A stretch of DNA of 64,000 nucleotides. It comes from Bacteroidota bacterium (lineage in GTDB: Bacteria; Bacteroidota; Bacteroidia; Chitinophagales; Chitinophagaceae). Of this stretch, positions 63,468 through 64,000 are shown piece after piece. The translations under genes and the position numbers were made by a program. Positions within the stretch are counted from its first letter, which is position 1. Each line of letters begins with the position of its first letter. The notes beneath the pieces are model-generated. The model saw nothing but the letters and a program-made list of their open reading frames with translations. It searched no databases and was not told where the DNA came from. Where the stretch lies: assembly GCA_016868855.1 (NCBI GenBank), contig VGFP01000001.1:372001-436000 (forward strand), written 5' to 3'.

Positions 63468-64000
63468 TTGATCTCTCAGCAAACCATACAGGAAATCCAA
63501 AGCCGGATTGACATCATGGATGTCGTTGGCAACTTCGTGAAACTGAAAAGAAGGGGTACCAACTACCTCGGACTATGCCCATTTCACAATGAAAAAACGC
63601 CCTCTTTTACCGTTTCTCCTTCAAAAGAAATTTACAAATGCTTTGGTTGTGGGAAAAGTGGCAATGCGATCGGATTTGTCATGGATCATGAAAAATTCAC
63701 CTATCCGGAGGCGCTCAAATGGCTGGCCAACAGATACAATGTCGAAATTGAGGAAACAGAAAGCAGTCCCGAATACAAAGAACAACAACAGGTAGCGGAC
63801 AGTCTTCACATCATCAATCAATTTGCTGCCAAATATTTTTCCAAGCAATTGTTGGAATCAGAGGAAGGCCAATTGAATGCGCTTGAATACCTCAAAGAAA
63901 GAGGATTCAATGATGCAACCATTGAAAAATTTCAAATCGGTTATTGTCCGGAGACTGGTGATGCATTCACCAAGGAAGCCATCAAACAACAATACAGCAG
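63468..64000 (+). CDS. dnaG: DNA primase, N-terminal part (3' end outside window)
   Basis: Synthesises RNA primers for replication. The first 177 codons are present. The CHC2 zinc-binding domain is LCPFHNEKTPSFTVSPSK followed by EIYKCFGCGKSGNAIGF, and the helical linker to the TOPRIM domain begins with EALKWLANRYNVEIEE. The start is taken as TTG at 63468 (ISQQTIQEIQSRIDIMDVVG), since the family usually begins there. An in-frame ATG at 63426 inside the preceding gene is an alternative. The 3' part is cut by the window. Confidence 0.93.
   Translation, partial: MISQQTIQEIQSRIDIMDVVGNFVKLKRRGTNYLGLCPFHNEKTPSFTVSPSKEIYKCFGCGKSGNAIGFVMDHEKFTYPEALKWLANRYNVEIEETESSPEYKEQQQVADSLHIINQFAAKYFSKQLLESEEGQLNALEYLKERGFNDATIEKFQIGYCPETGDAFTKEAIKQQYS

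Overview
This window looks like a chromosomal segment of a member of the Bacteroidota, most likely near Chitinophagaceae. That placement is inference from gene content. The markers are PorQ of the type IX secretion system, DUF5683 and DUF1835 proteins, a GTP-type PEP carboxykinase, a TonB-dependent receptor, Lpx and Kds lipid A/LPS enzymes, TlpA-like proteins with DUF4369-like N-termini, and repeated TAnnTTTG promoter boxes with very short 5' leaders and almost no Shine-Dalgarno sequences. I see no tRNA, rRNA, insertion sequence, prophage or CRISPR array. No stretch longer than 300 bases lacks a gene.

Layout. 1-3081: end of pyruvate kinase, RNase HI, a DUF6580-like membrane protein, mannose-6-phosphate isomerase and YraN. 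3078-13424: one 12-gene minus-strand operon, trpE-G-D-C-F-B-A, then hisH-A-F-IE, then a TlpA-like thioredoxin. Its leader holds a 17-codon ORF with adjacent Trp and His codons before a perfect intrinsic terminator, which looks like a transcription attenuator sensing both pathways. 13494-20194: smpB, accD, parC, a DUF1835 protein and parE. 20329-21084: an XRE/S24 repressor with a dyad in front of it. 21211-24574: surE, a small membrane protein, lpxB, a 55-residue membrane protein and a LuxE-like acyl-protein synthetase. 24655-32753: a lipoprotein, M42 peptidase, porQ, lon, a PorT-like barrel protein, an outer-membrane-type gene broken by one in-frame TAG, and a membrane metallophosphoesterase.

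32873-36792: parA, parB, a DUF5683 protein, dapB, an Rrf2 regulator and free-methionine-(R)-sulfoxide reductase. 36800-43960: a second TlpA protein, an NAD-epimerase-type threonine dehydrogenase, kdsA, a PspC-domain protein, aconitase, aroQ and carA. 44036-47693: the infA-rpmJ-rpsM-rpsK-rpsD-rpoA-rplQ block, cut off from the rest of the usual ribosomal cluster. 47840-57361: a cytochrome-b-like membrane protein, a Tgt that lacks the zinc ligands, an esterase, and pckG-pullulanase-pdhB-TonB receptor. 57484-63445: a translationally coupled three-gene cluster (DUF1549/DUF1553 cytochrome, Tat-exported DUF1501, membrane cytochrome with leucine-rich and chitobiase-C domains). The window ends inside dnaG.

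Two organisational themes stand out. Co-directional genes are packed into tight, often ATGA-coupled operons. All eight convergent gene pairs end within 7 nt of each other or overlap, leaving no room for conventional terminators.
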